Source: Trichomonas tenax
Taxonomy: Eukaryota; Parabasalia; Trichomonadida; Trichomonadidae
Length of the DNA: 64,000 nucleotides
NCBI GenBank assembly: GCA_023091735.1
Contig: JALKBU010000133.1
Coordinates: 1 to 64,000 of the forward strand
Direction of reading: 5' to 3'
The translations under genes and the position numbers were made by a program. The notes beneath the pieces are model-generated. The model saw only the letters and a list, made by a program, of their open reading frames with translations, did not search any database and was not told the origin of the DNA. Below, piece by piece: positions 20,888 through 29,278 of the stretch; the stretch's first letter is position 1; the number at the start of each line of letters is the position of its first letter.

Positions 20888-23800
20888 ATGAGCAACGAAC
20901 TCTTGGACCTCATAAAGGATGCCGAGAGGGAGCTTATCGGCGGCCAGTTCAAGAGCATTGTGGAGATGGGTCAGTATTACCACGAGAAGTTCCCTTCCTC
21001 GAAATGCAATAATTCGTGGTTCGGGAATACCGTTTCCTTTACTTGTGAAGAGTGCAGGCTCGCATCAAACTCGTGCATCTGCTATAACTGCTTCAGAAAC
21101 TCATATCATAAGGGACACCACATCAAGATTCATACCAATCAAAGCGGAAATTGCGATTGCGGAGACACAGCTTTCTGGAAGGAGAGCTGTTTTTGCAAGG
21201 ATCACAAAGCACAAGCAGAACATCCAGAAGATTTACTAACTCATGAAATGCAGAACAAGTTTTTAGCAGTCTTTTCATTGGTTTCCTCTTTTCTTGCGGA
21301 TGCATCAGAAGAAGATCTTATTAATGTTATTAAATGGCTCAACAAATTTACAACTTTTGGTGATCCTGTTCTTCGCTGTTTATCAATGGCAATTTGTCCG
21401 GCCCTTACAGGAGAACTTCATATGAGACTGAGTGGTGAGGCACTTGCCACATTATTATCTTTCGAAGCTCAACTCGTCAATGAAGTTTACTTCGTGAAGA
21501 CATTTTTGCCTTATTTACTCACCGAGATTCCAAAATTTATTACCGGTCCAATCAGGAAAGAGAACGATAATATAGCTTCTTTTATATTCCATTGTTATTC
21601 TCAACCCGTCGTACAAATAATACTCAAAAGTAAATCTTGGCTTAGCACTATCTCAGAAACTCTTGATGCTATATACAGCTTGCATATGCGAATCCATACG
21701 AGAGAAGATTTCTCTTTAAGCTCTATTGGTATGTTTATTACAGAATACGCGGGCTACATTGATAAGGTCCTCAAAGAAGATATCTCTGATGAACAGCGCA
21801 AGCAAATTGGTCGTTTAATGTTAAACTTCATCAAGAAATTCGACTATAAAGTAGGATTCAATAGAATTGCAACAGGCGATAAATTTGACAATGATTCCAA
21901 TGGTCCTCTATTTGGACTTGTTTTCCAACTTTGTTATATTGAACAATTCTTCGAATCGCTTTCTCAATGGCTTGACCCTGTAGAATGGGTTGATGCCCTG
22001 TATGAAATCTCGTGCACTGATCCAGTTGAATCTAATAACTGTCCAGCAAATCCTAAGAATACAGTTTATATTGTTCAATTTCTTGCTACATGCACGTTCA
22101 GAGTGCTTTGCATACAAAATGATATTAGACCTACTTTTGAAAAAGTTGCAAGCAATCGTAAGATTACCGTTGATCAACTTGCATTTCGAATTGGGAGAAT
22201 TCCAATGCGCACTTATGCAGCTCACTATTATGCTGAACGCAACTACTTTGTACGTAACGAAACACTATTTACTAAAATGTTTACCATTTTGCAACAAGAT
22301 TGCTTCATGAAAGATATTTGGGTACCACTGTTCGGTATTGTTCAAATCTGCGCAGGTGTCATGTCAACTAAGTCATTTATATCTCTTGTCGAATCTACTT
22401 TTGCTGTTGATCCTGATTCATGCGTAATAATTCACTTTATGACATGCATTGCAAATGATCGCATTTGCTTAGAAAGTGATGATGTAACATTAATGAGAGC
22501 ACAACTTTTTGCTTTGATCCGCGATGAGCCGCAGCCACTTGACATTGTAATCAGGCTTTGTACAATTAATGCATTAAAGCATGATAAAGGTCTTGAGATC
22601 AAGAACTTATGCACAAAGTTTGAACAAGACGGCAAAATATTTGTTCGCTTAAAAGATGAAAACTTCTTTACATATTATACAGGCTGCTTCTCCGTTCCTA
22701 CTCTTCGAAAGATGATCAGCAAATTCATGTCGAAGAACAAAGCATCGCTACTCCCACACACACCCCAGCCAGATCCCAAAGACATAAAACTGAATAGATA
22801 TGTCTTTTCCGCCTTCTGGAACCAATATGCTAAAAAGCTTATTCTCTCAGGAGATGCTGAGATGACACAATATATCCTTCCAGTATTTGTATATAAATCA
22901 CAAAACATGGAAGAGATTCTTTCTCAAGAACCAGATAAGGAACTTTTGGAAACGAATCTCAAAAAACTTTTCCTTGAAGATGATTCTGGATCACTCTTTG
23001 CTGCTGTTTCAAAAATTGGAATTAACGGAGAGGAATGTCTTAAAAGAATCAATGTTGGTGAGATCAAACAAAACGAGAATGTTGTCAATGAAAAGAAGAA
23101 GATTGCTGCTGAGATGAGACGAAGAGCTATGCAAGAGATTTTAAAGCAACAAAAGCAGTTTGTTGGAGGAGATATTGAAATTGAAGAAGAAGAATGCGAT
23201 GATGAAATTTGTCCAATTTGTCAGCTTTCAAATAATGATTCAATGAAAATTGTTGGCTTTCCGGTTTTGGCAATTCCAGGTGTAACAACAGATGTATGGT
23301 TCAATCATTTGCGTTATTTCACTTGCAATCATCATATGCATATCAATTGTCAACAACATCAATTCTTCGATTGCCCACTCGACCGTGGACACTGCAATGT
23401 CATGTGCCCGCTCCTTCCTGAGAATGTTGATGAAGCCGACATTTCAAATTCCTTTGTACTTGATGCTCTTAATAATTTCATAAAAGTGCTTCGAAGTCCA
23501 AGAACTGCATTTGAAGGTGTACTTAACGAAATTTCTATTTTGGAACAAAGACATATACTCAACCCGAACTGTTTTGATAAATATAACTTTACTGGATTGA
23601 GAAACATTTACCGTGCTATAAGATGTCACATCTTGCATTTAAATGGTTACACAGATCAACCAGATACTGTCAACTCAAAAACTATTGCCTCCATCAGGCT
23701 TCATGATTTCTATATGAAAGTCTTATATCTTTCAAAAGAAGAAGTCAAAAAATCTTATGAACAGCTCATTCTTAATTATATCCAAGAATATCTAGCTCCA

Positions 23801-24382
23801 GAAAAGCTTTATGCTTTATGTGGAATTCTTCGTCGTGCTCTTATTCATAAGCATTTTGTCCTCAATATTCCCATTTCTGATGAAACAGACATTAATTGGG
23901 ATGAAATACTCAGTCCCGCAAATATATTGACAGTTTTTGATATTCCAGAAGAACTGCATGAACCATTCCTTAAGCTCGAAGGCAATTTATGGCCAGTAGA
24001 TTTGGCTGTCAGAATTCCTAAAGACATAATTGACTTGTGCGATCCTCCATACAACATTAACATCGCAAGTCAGGAAAAGAATGTATTAATCTTAGATGGA
24101 AACGATGCAGGTGCGATAGTTAATTCTCCACAGGAAATTAATCAGCTTTATTCACAGCAATTTAGACTCTGCATGGGTGTTTCTGGCGGAATTTTGGGAG
24201 GTTTCTTCATTCTCGGATACAATTCTGAGACTTCAATCCAGTCGCCATATGTCAACAAGTATGGCGATGAAGACCGTGGACTCACTCAGGGATTTCCTCT
24301 ATCCATCGATCCAGCAAGGTATGAGAAACTGCTTGATTTATGGTACGGCTCCGAATTCGCAAGATCGAAGTTCAATCTTTGA
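20888..24382 (+). CDS. UBR-type N-recognin E3 ubiquitin ligase (Ubr1-like)
   Basis: E3 ligase of the Arg/N-degron pathway, which binds destabilising N-terminal residues through the UBR box and ubiquitinates the substrate through a RING. 1164 residues (yeast Ubr1 about 1950), so shortened. UBR box at 40-107: Cys/His-rich with CEECR, CICYNCF, HKGHHI, CDCGD, CFCKDH. RING-H2-like motif starting at about 775 (CPICQ, then CNHHMHINC, then CPLDR). The C-terminus has the Ubr1-type autoinhibitory-region ending (SPYVNKYGDEDRGLTQGFPL followed by RYEKLLDLWY). These three landmarks together leave little doubt. The ATG at 20888 opens the frame; AAAAAGTGAACTGAAC lies about 15 bases before it. Downstream of and parallel to the UBL-UBA-SANT gene, with an 82-base gap. 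Confidence 0.93.
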   Translation: MSNELLDLIKDAERELIGGQFKSIVEMGQYYHEKFPSSKCNNSWFGNTVSFTCEECRLASNSCICYNCFRNSYHKGHHIKIHTNQSGNCDCGDTAFWKESCFCKDHKAQAEHPEDLLTHEMQNKFLAVFSLVSSFLADASEEDLINVIKWLNKFTTFGDPVLRCLSMAICPALTGELHMRLSGEALATLLSFEAQLVNEVYFVKTFLPYLLTEIPKFITGPIRKENDNIASFIFHCYSQPVVQIILKSKSWLSTISETLDAIYSLHMRIHTREDFSLSSIGMFITEYAGYIDKVLKEDISDEQRKQIGRLMLNFIKKFDYKVGFNRIATGDKFDNDSNGPLFGLVFQLCYIEQFFESLSQWLDPVEWVDALYEISCTDPVESNNCPANPKNTVYIVQFLATCTFRVLCIQNDIRPTFEKVASNRKITVDQLAFRIGRIPMRTYAAHYYAERNYFVRNETLFTKMFTILQQDCFMKDIWVPLFGIVQICAGVMSTKSFISLVESTFAVDPDSCVIIHFMTCIANDRICLESDDVTLMRAQLFALIRDEPQPLDIVIRLCTINALKHDKGLEIKNLCTKFEQDGKIFVRLKDENFFTYYTGCFSVPTLRKMISKFMSKNKASLLPHTPQPDPKDIKLNRYVFSAFWNQYAKKLILSGDAEMTQYILPVFVYKSQNMEEILSQEPDKELLETNLKKLFLEDDSGSLFAAVSKIGINGEECLKRINVGEIKQNENVVNEKKKIAAEMRRRAMQEILKQQKQFVGGDIEIEEEECDDEICPICQLSNNDSMKIVGFPVLAIPGVTTDVWFNHLRYFTCNHHMHINCQQHQFFDCPLDRGHCNVMCPLLPENVDEADISNSFVLDALNNFIKVLRSPRTAFEGVLNEISILEQRHILNPNCFDKYNFTGLRNIYRAIRCHILHLNGYTDQPDTVNSKTIASIRLHDFYMKVLYLSKEEVKKSYEQLILNYIQEYLAPEKLYALCGILRRALIHKHFVLNIPISDETDINWDEILSPANILTVFDIPEELHEPFLKLEGNLWPVDLAVRIPKDIIDLCDPPYNINIASQEKNVLILDGNDAGAIVNSPQEINQLYSQQFRLCMGVSGGILGGFFILGYNSETSIQSPYVNKYGDEDRGLTQGFPLSIDPARYEKLLDLWYGSEFARSKFNL

Positions 24383-24403
24383 TCCATATATTAACTTGTA
24401 AAA

Positions 24404-24414
24404 TGTCACTTTTT
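24404..24414 (+). promoter_or_regulatory. Initiator-type motif TGTCACTTTTT
   Basis: TCACT fits the trichomonad initiator consensus TCA-Y-W, with transcription expected at the A. It lies 21 bases after the UBR gene's stop and about 30 bases before the ATG of the small membrane protein gene. Confidence 0.55.
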
Positions 24415-24438
24415 AATTGAGTCAGTGTTATTTCTCTG

Positions 24439-24855
24439 ATGAGGACCGACAACGTAGCTGTCGATGCGCTACCAGCGGCCTGCGAGCCGACTGGCGGCAA
24501 TTCAAATAAAAACACTCAAAAATCGAATCGCATTAAAAAATACGTGCGAATGAAGCCATTTGGACCAGCTCCAGAGCGAAAATACATGTTTTTGTTTGAT
24601 CACATTTCGTTCTTGTTACTGTTTATTCAGTTAATTAAATTCAAGAATTTTTCATTTCTTAAATCATTACTTCTAGATCCCATTTTTAGTTTCATCATTC
24701 CCTTTATCATTTTTCCGGCGGATGGACCCATTCATATCGAATTATACGCCTGCTACCAAAATTACAAAGAAACTGCGTTAAAACGAGTGATAGTTATCAT
24801 TGTAATGGGAATTGTCGCCTGCTTCACTCTCGGGCTCCAAACCACGATTTTTTGA
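24439..24855 (+). CDS. Small membrane protein, function unknown
   Basis: 138 residues. A hydrophilic N-terminal half (about 1-47, basic toward its end) is followed by three hydrophobic stretches: about 49-63 (MFLFDHISFLLLFIQ), about 70-92 (including FSFIIPFIIF) and about 117-135 (VIVIIVMGIVACFTLGL). No family recognised. The ATG is supported by a TGTCACTTTTT initiator-type motif 25-35 bases upstream. The stop TGA lies only 12 bases before the next gene's ATG on the same strand, and a TAAATAAA polyadenylation-type sequence fills that gap. Topology likely N-terminus cytosolic, but this is inferred from hydrophobicity alone. Confidence 0.65.
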   Translation: MRTDNVAVDALPAACEPTGGNSNKNTQKSNRIKKYVRMKPFGPAPERKYMFLFDHISFLLLFIQLIKFKNFSFLKSLLLDPIFSFIIPFIIFPADGPIHIELYACYQNYKETALKRVIVIIVMGIVACFTLGLQTTIF

Positions 24856-24867
24856 TATTAAATAAAA

Positions 24868-25470
24868 ATGAGTGAAATGATAAGAGAGAGGACATTAGAG
24901 AGTATCATCGTCAAAGATCCCCTCATCGCGAAGATGACCGACCAGGACCAGAGGGAGTACCTCTCTCTTTTCAATTTCTTCATTTCGTGCGATGAGAAAA
25001 ATAAGAGGAATCATAGAATGGACACGTTCATCGCCCACCTCATCAAAGTGCGCCGCTACATCAGCCAGAAGAACAGCTTAGATATTTTCCGTGGCTTTGT
25101 CTGCGGGATAGAATTTGGCAGCGGATTCATCATCGTGAACACGAAGAGGCTCAAGAGACTGATGGTACGATCGAAGTCATGCATCAATGGATCCCTCCAG
25201 AAGCTCGGATTCCAAATGGCGCGGAAGCAGCAGGATGTTTCCGGATTTTTCAAGGATATCCTTCCAGGAGTCGACAGCAGACTTTGCAACTCGCATCAGT
25301 GGTGCGTCCGCATTCGAACACATGAATCGCTTGTCTGCTTTGTCTCGTTTTTGCCGTCGTTAATCACTCTCAAATACAGATTCCCAAAACCTTGCGATGA
25401 GGAGGACCCAACCATGCTGTTGGGTGTCAAGATGCTGCTGAACAGGCCAATAAAAAGCGTTGTTTGTTGA
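24868..25470 (+). CDS. IBD-like (initiator-binding-domain family) protein
   Basis: 200 residues. Residues 48-118 follow the pattern of the trichomonad initiator-binding domain, the winged-helix DNA-binding domain first described in IBP39: a hydrophobic helix (MDTFIAHLIKVRRYI), GFVCGI, then a hydrophobic-Asn segment (FIIVNTKRLKRLM), then RSKSCINGSLQKLGF, where Ser-Ile-Asn-Gly and Gly-Phe mark the recognition-helix region. The same spacing is seen in the two other family members in this window. The C-terminal 80 residues have no named domain; they include RQWSV-like text (NSHQWCVRIR). Likely a nuclear DNA-binding protein; target not known. The promoter must lie within the preceding gene because only 12 bases separate them. 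Family assignment is by recalled pattern, not a search. Confidence 0.65.
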   Translation: MSEMIRERTLESIIVKDPLIAKMTDQDQREYLSLFNFFISCDEKNKRNHRMDTFIAHLIKVRRYISQKNSLDIFRGFVCGIEFGSGFIIVNTKRLKRLMVRSKSCINGSLQKLGFQMARKQQDVSGFFKDILPGVDSRLCNSHQWCVRIRTHESLVCFVSFLPSLITLKYRFPKPCDEEDPTMLLGVKMLLNRPIKSVVC

Positions 25471-25816
25471 TTTTCGAATTCAATTGGTTATTTTTTTGTG
25501 AGTGGATAAAAATAACCGTCAAAACTATCTCTTCCACATTGAGATATACTATCTCTGATGAGGAATATTTTCATTTTGGATAAATTGACAATCTTCACAA
25601 ATTTTTTTGGGATATTATGTTCTATATCATATGCTTGTTAATATTTTGCGAAATGTAAAAATTTTCGAATTTTTTATTATCGCATTGTTTAACAATATTC
25701 ATTTATGTTTTTTGATTTTGTTTTTTGAAAAAGTTCTTTAAATTCGAAAATTACAAAAAAGAAAGACAAATATCAATAAAGACAAATTTCTATTGTTGAG
25801 GAAATTTGACATTTTA
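25471..25816. other. Intergenic, presumed cyclophilin promoter
   Basis: About 345 AT-rich bases. It contains a TTTTCATTTTGG at about 25568-25579 and TTGACATTTTA directly before the cyclophilin ATG. I see no gene. The open frame of the downstream gene extends back into this stretch only through a TTG codon. Confidence 0.45.
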
Positions 25817-26377
25817 ATGCTTCCGCTTTTCAGTTATCTCGCTTTCTCCGGGAAGAGCCCAAAGGTCACAAAAACTGTGTACCTCGAAGTAGAGATCGGC
25901 GGACAGAAGGCCGGCCGCATCCATATCGGTCTCTTTGGAGATGACGTCAATAAGACAGCCGACAACTTCTATCACTTGTGCGTCTGCGACAAGGGCGTAG
26001 GAGAGTCTGGAAAGAAGCTCTGCTACAAGGGATCACCATTCCATCGCATTATTCCAGGCTTCATGATCCAAGGTGGTGATTTCACAAATCAAAACGGAAC
26101 AGGTGGTGAGTCAATCTACGGCAGGCACTTCGACGATGAGAACTTCATTGCAGAGCACGAAATTGGCGTTATTTCGATGGCGAATGCGGGCAAGAATACA
26201 AATGGAAGCCAATTTTTCATCACTGTTGCAAGGACAGACTGGCTTAATGGCCACCACGTCGTTTTCGGAAAGGTTGTTAAGGGAATGGACGTTGTAAAGA
26301 AGATCGAAAAGGTTGGATCATCAAGTGGCACACCAAGCCAGACTGTTGTCGTCGTTGATACAGGTCATGTTGAGTAA
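25817..26377 (+). CDS. Secretory-pathway cyclophilin (peptidyl-prolyl isomerase)
   Basis: Cyclophilin-type cis-trans prolyl isomerase, 186 residues from the ATG at 25817. A short hydrophobic leader ([12 protein letters not shown]) precedes the domain, as in ER cyclophilins and in the 22-kDa membrane-associated T. vaginalis cyclophilin. Catalytic-core motifs visible: [54 protein letters not shown]. The catalytic Arg (FHRII), Phe/Met/Gln (FMIQGGD) and the cyclosporin-contact Trp (TDWLNGHHV) are all present, so it should be active and cyclosporin-sensitive. GC-rich third positions suggest high expression. The open frame extends eight codons upstream to TTG, but the ATG gives the expected leader. 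Confidence 0.93.
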   Translation: MLPLFSYLAFSGKSPKVTKTVYLEVEIGGQKAGRIHIGLFGDDVNKTADNFYHLCVCDKGVGESGKKLCYKGSPFHRIIPGFMIQGGDFTNQNGTGGESIYGRHFDDENFIAEHEIGVISMANAGKNTNGSQFFITVARTDWLNGHHVVFGKVVKGMDVVKKIEKVGSSSGTPSQTVVVVDTGHVE

Positions 26378-26946
26378 AAAAAAACAAAAACCCAAATATA
26401 TATATTATTATCACCCAAACAAAAAGGGTTCTCGCCCACAATTCCAATGTCTCCTGAGATTTTATGTGCAATGAATTTTTTTTAAGAAATCAAATATATT
26501 TTTTCTTCAACCATCGTTGTTATTTAAATGTATATTTGGAAAAAGCCTTGCTACAAGCTGATACCCACAGAATCATAGATTGGGAAAGCTTTCAAAATAA
26601 AAATGAGAAAAAACTTCGGATAAAAGCATTATTTGACATTTCGCCGGAAACAGGCCGAAACCACAAAATCTTACTCTTGACTAAGAGGCTGACACTTTTC
26701 GAAAATTTTGCAAAATAAAAATAACATATACACAAATAGCATTCTCATGCACAAAAAAATCGGTTTTGTCAATACATTATAATTTTTGGGAATTCGTAAG
26801 CCATTTGGAATCTGCGCCAAAGTTGATAAGGAAAAAAGATTTTTCTGGGGACGCAACGAATTGTAAACTTGTTCGTTTGCTCTACAAGATGTATATAACG
26901 CAAATTGCCCAAAATCAAAATTCAGAGCAAAAAGAACAAAAAATTT
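26378..26946. other. Intergenic, no gene supported
   Basis: About 570 AT-rich bases between the cyclophilin stop and the phosphatase ATG. It begins with a polyadenylation-like A-rich run and AATATATATATT. An 84-codon frame (26464-26718) starts with ATG but has no recognisable protein and no promoter motif. Confidence 0.4.
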
Positions 26947-28155
26947 ATGGACACCGAAGAGCGCTACAAAACAATATTTAACTCGTTTATGAACAATGCT
27001 CCTAAGACAATCCCGCTGTTCAACGCGTCGACGGACCACCTGAACCTACCCGGGCTTCAGCCGATTGATCTGCGCAATATATCATTTAACGTTGCAAGAA
27101 TTTTCAAATCCGAAAAGACATTGCTGAGGCTAGAAGGCCCAATAACGACGATCGGCGATATACACGGACACATTCTTGACTTATTCTACGTGATTCAGCG
27201 CTTAGGTCTCCCGCCTTTGAGGAGGTACCTGTTCCTTGGCGATCTTGTCGACCGCGGCGAATTCAGTATTGAAACTGTTACGATTGTATTCTTGATGAAG
27301 CTTATTTGGCCGAAAGACGTTTTCATTATCCGTGGAAATCACGAATTTCTCTACCAGTGTTCAACAGGAGGATTTACAGAGCAAATACAAAACGAATTCT
27401 TTGATCCATCAATTACAGAGAGTTTTGTTTGCGCGTTCAATTTCATGCCGCTCGCGGCCGTCATCAACAACAAGTACGTCTGCGTTCATGGTGGAATTGG
27501 ACCATGCATTAAAGATCTTAAAACGATAGAGGAGGTTCACAGACCAATTTCTGAGTATGGAAATGAAGTTGCTGACACATTGACTTGGTCCGATCCAAAC
27601 AACGATATTCTCGACTTCGCGGCGTCAACACGCGGCCTCGGTTTTTATTTTGGTTTAGAGGCAACGGAAAATTTCTTGAGGCAAGATAATACAAGTGTGA
27701 TAATCCGTGGCCACGAATGCGTAATGGATGGCATAGAGGACCATTTCAACGGTAAAGTTTTTACTGTTTTCAGTGCCAGCAATTATTGTGGACTCGTCAA
27801 CAATAAAGGCGCTGCATTTATTATCAACGAAGATAATAATCACGAAATCATCACTTGGGGACCATTCCAATATCCTTCCCGTGCAAGAACATATTTCATG
27901 AGGCCGAGATCAAAATCCAGCCTCAGGAAGTCGATTAAGACAACTCAGTCAACAAAGATATTACCAAAATACGGACCTATATCCGAAACTCCAGTTAAAT
28001 CGAAAATTTCCGAGTCAAAAAGTACAACAAACTACTCTGATGTCAAGATAACAATTCCTAAGAAGATAAGCATCCGGCCACTTCAGGATGGTCGTATGAA
28101 GCGATTATCGAGCACATTTTCAAATACAGACTTCAGTTCTTTCGAATTGCAGTGA
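26947..28155 (+). CDS. PPP-family Ser/Thr protein phosphatase (PP1-like)
   Basis: Metal-dependent phosphatase, 402 residues from the ATG at 26947. The five signature blocks are intact and in order: GDIHGH (about 70), GDLVDRGEF (about 98), RGNHE (about 129), HGGIGP (about 181) and IRGHE (about 256), followed by the SASNYCG loop. The His, Asp, Asn and Arg metal/catalytic residues are present, so it is expected to be active. The C-terminal 95 residues (after about 310) are basic and Ser/Thr-rich, longer than in PP1, and probably a regulatory tail. A related but broken copy lies at 56.2-57.7 kb; in both, the second block ends RGEFSIETV, so they are paralogues of a trichomonad-expanded group. The frame extends 14 codons upstream only through TTG. 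Confidence 0.93.
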   Translation: MDTEERYKTIFNSFMNNAPKTIPLFNASTDHLNLPGLQPIDLRNISFNVARIFKSEKTLLRLEGPITTIGDIHGHILDLFYVIQRLGLPPLRRYLFLGDLVDRGEFSIETVTIVFLMKLIWPKDVFIIRGNHEFLYQCSTGGFTEQIQNEFFDPSITESFVCAFNFMPLAAVINNKYVCVHGGIGPCIKDLKTIEEVHRPISEYGNEVADTLTWSDPNNDILDFAASTRGLGFYFGLEATENFLRQDNTSVIIRGHECVMDGIEDHFNGKVFTVFSASNYCGLVNNKGAAFIINEDNNHEIITWGPFQYPSRARTYFMRPRSKSSLRKSIKTTQSTKILPKYGPISETPVKSKISESKSTTNYSDVKITIPKKISIRPLQDGRMKRLSSTFSNTDFSSFELQ

Positions 28156-28305
28156 TTTTTATCGCAAAAAATATTGTTGTGTTTCTAAATTTATTATGTT
28201 ATTTACTTGTTTTAAAAATAAAGTTTTTTTTATATTAGATCTCATGGTTGAGAAACCAACGACGTAATACATATATACAAACCAACGCAAACGTATGCGA
28301 AAGAG

Positions 28306-28680
28306 TTACAGTTCGTCAGAGTTTTGTAAAAGGGAATCTGTAGGTGCTGAACGATTTGGATTGATGTATTTTGGAGCTTTTTTCTGGTTCGTCGTCCTCC
28401 TCCTCCACAGGATAATCGATACGACTACAATGATCGCAACTAATGATACAGATCCAACGCCAATCATTGCGATCTGGAACGGGGTCATTCCCTTGTGGCT
28501 ATCCGGTGGATAGTCCGGCGGGGCAGGCCATTTTTCTGTCGGCGTTGGCCAATCAGGGACCGGATACTGCACGGACGGCCACTCCTCAGACGGCGACGGC
28601 CACTGCGGCTGTGTGGGCCTCGATGGGTAAGAAGGCGAAGGCGTCGGCCATTCAAGTGCTAAAACTAATACGAAGAGCAT
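28306..28680 (-). CDS. Pro/Trp-rich type I membrane protein
   Basis: 124 residues from the ATG at 28680. It has a short hydrophobic signal (MLFVLVLAL), then a 50-residue extracellular stretch built of short Trp-Pro units (EWPTPSPSYP, QWPSPSEEWPS, DWPTPTEKWPAPPDYPP), one transmembrane helix (about 73-94, AMIGVGSVSLVAIIVVVSII), a basic stop-transfer (WRRR) and a 30-residue cytosolic tail. The architecture matches small surface proteins of trichomonads that end in a single helix plus short tail. The Pro/Trp repeats resemble no domain I know; Ser/Thr in them could be glycosylated. Start: GTG and ATG lie two codons apart and the ATG follows AAAAAGTGACA directly, so the ATG is preferred. GC-rich compared with its flanks. 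Confidence 0.72.
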   Translation of the reverse strand: MLFVLVLALEWPTPSPSYPSRPTQPQWPSPSEEWPSVQYPVPDWPTPTEKWPAPPDYPPDSHKGMTPFQIAMIGVGSVSLVAIIVVVSIILWRRRTTNQKKAPKYINPNRSAPTDSLLQNSDEL

Positions 28681-28691
28681 TGTCACTTTTT
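28681..28691. promoter_or_regulatory. Divergent promoter motif TGTCACTTTTT
   Basis: Lies between the minus-strand surface-protein ATG (28680, immediately adjacent) and the plus-strand EF-hand gene ATG (28733). On the plus strand it is an initiator-type TCACTTT; on the minus strand it reads AAAAAGTGACA directly before ATG. The interval is 52 bases. Confidence 0.6.
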
Positions 28692-28732
28692 ATCAAAGCG
28701 GTTTCCTTTTCACGTTAACCTATTATAAAAAA

Positions 28733-29230
28733 ATGACTGAAGCAGTGTCAGATTCGTCGCCGGATGTTTTCAGTCCTGGGCAGCTTGAGGAGTTCAAGGA
28801 GGCGTTCTCAGTTTTCGATAAGGACGCTGATGGAAAGATAACGCCGCAGGAGATGTGCGGACTTCTTGGAGCAACAGGCTTCCAGGTCTCGCAGGCGGAA
28901 GTAACAGATTATTGCTCGCAGATAGACACAACGGGAGAAAATCTATTTGATTACAACGAGTTTTTGAAAGTCGCAGAAAATTTCAATAATACATCAAATA
29001 CGCAGGAAATTTTAAATGCTTGCATGAGAATTTTCTTCGGAGAGTCAACAAAAATTAGTACAGACGAGCTAAAAAGCGTGCTGACGACGCTTGGAAATCC
29101 GCTCACTCCAGACGAGATGAAGCACCTCATGTTCAATGTCAATCCAGAAAACGACGAAACAATCACCGTTGCAGACTTTATTAATAAAATTGCCGGCGTA
29201 AGTGAAGCCGAGGAGAATGACGATGACTAA
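28733..29230 (+). CDS. EF-hand calcium-binding protein (calmodulin/centrin-like)
   Basis: 165 residues with the four-EF-hand layout of calmodulin. EF1 is canonical (DKDADGKITPQE at about 29-40, preceded by FKEAFSVF). EF2 (DTTGENLFDYNE) has Gly-Glu where coordinating residues usually sit but keeps Asp-1 and the final Glu. EF3 (GESTKISTDE) and EF4 (NPENDETITVAD) lack the canonical Asp at position 1 and the Glu at 12. So probably only the N-terminal lobe binds calcium tightly. Acidic C-terminal tail (SEAEENDDD). Closer to regulatory light chain or troponin-C-like proteins than to calmodulin itself, judging from the decayed C-lobe. A likely sensor or light chain; partner unknown. Confidence 0.88.
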   Translation: MTEAVSDSSPDVFSPGQLEEFKEAFSVFDKDADGKITPQEMCGLLGATGFQVSQAEVTDYCSQIDTTGENLFDYNEFLKVAENFNNTSNTQEILNACMRIFFGESTKISTDELKSVLTTLGNPLTPDEMKHLMFNVNPENDETITVADFINKIAGVSEAEENDDD

Positions 29231-29278
29231 AATTGTTTATTAAAAAATAACTTTTTTTAGATACAAACAACTATTTTT

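Noticed and set aside
24434..24470. CTGATGAGGACCGACAACG as a hammerhead ribozyme core
   Set aside because: The GAAA half of the core and the third stem are missing; it is also the start of a supported coding frame.
25793..25816. Eight-codon upstream extension of cyclophilin
   Set aside because: Starts with TTG, not ATG; the ATG at 25817 gives the expected signal peptide.
26464..26718. 84-codon plus-strand frame with ATG
   Set aside because: No recognisable protein, no promoter motif, AT-rich composition like the rest of the spacer.
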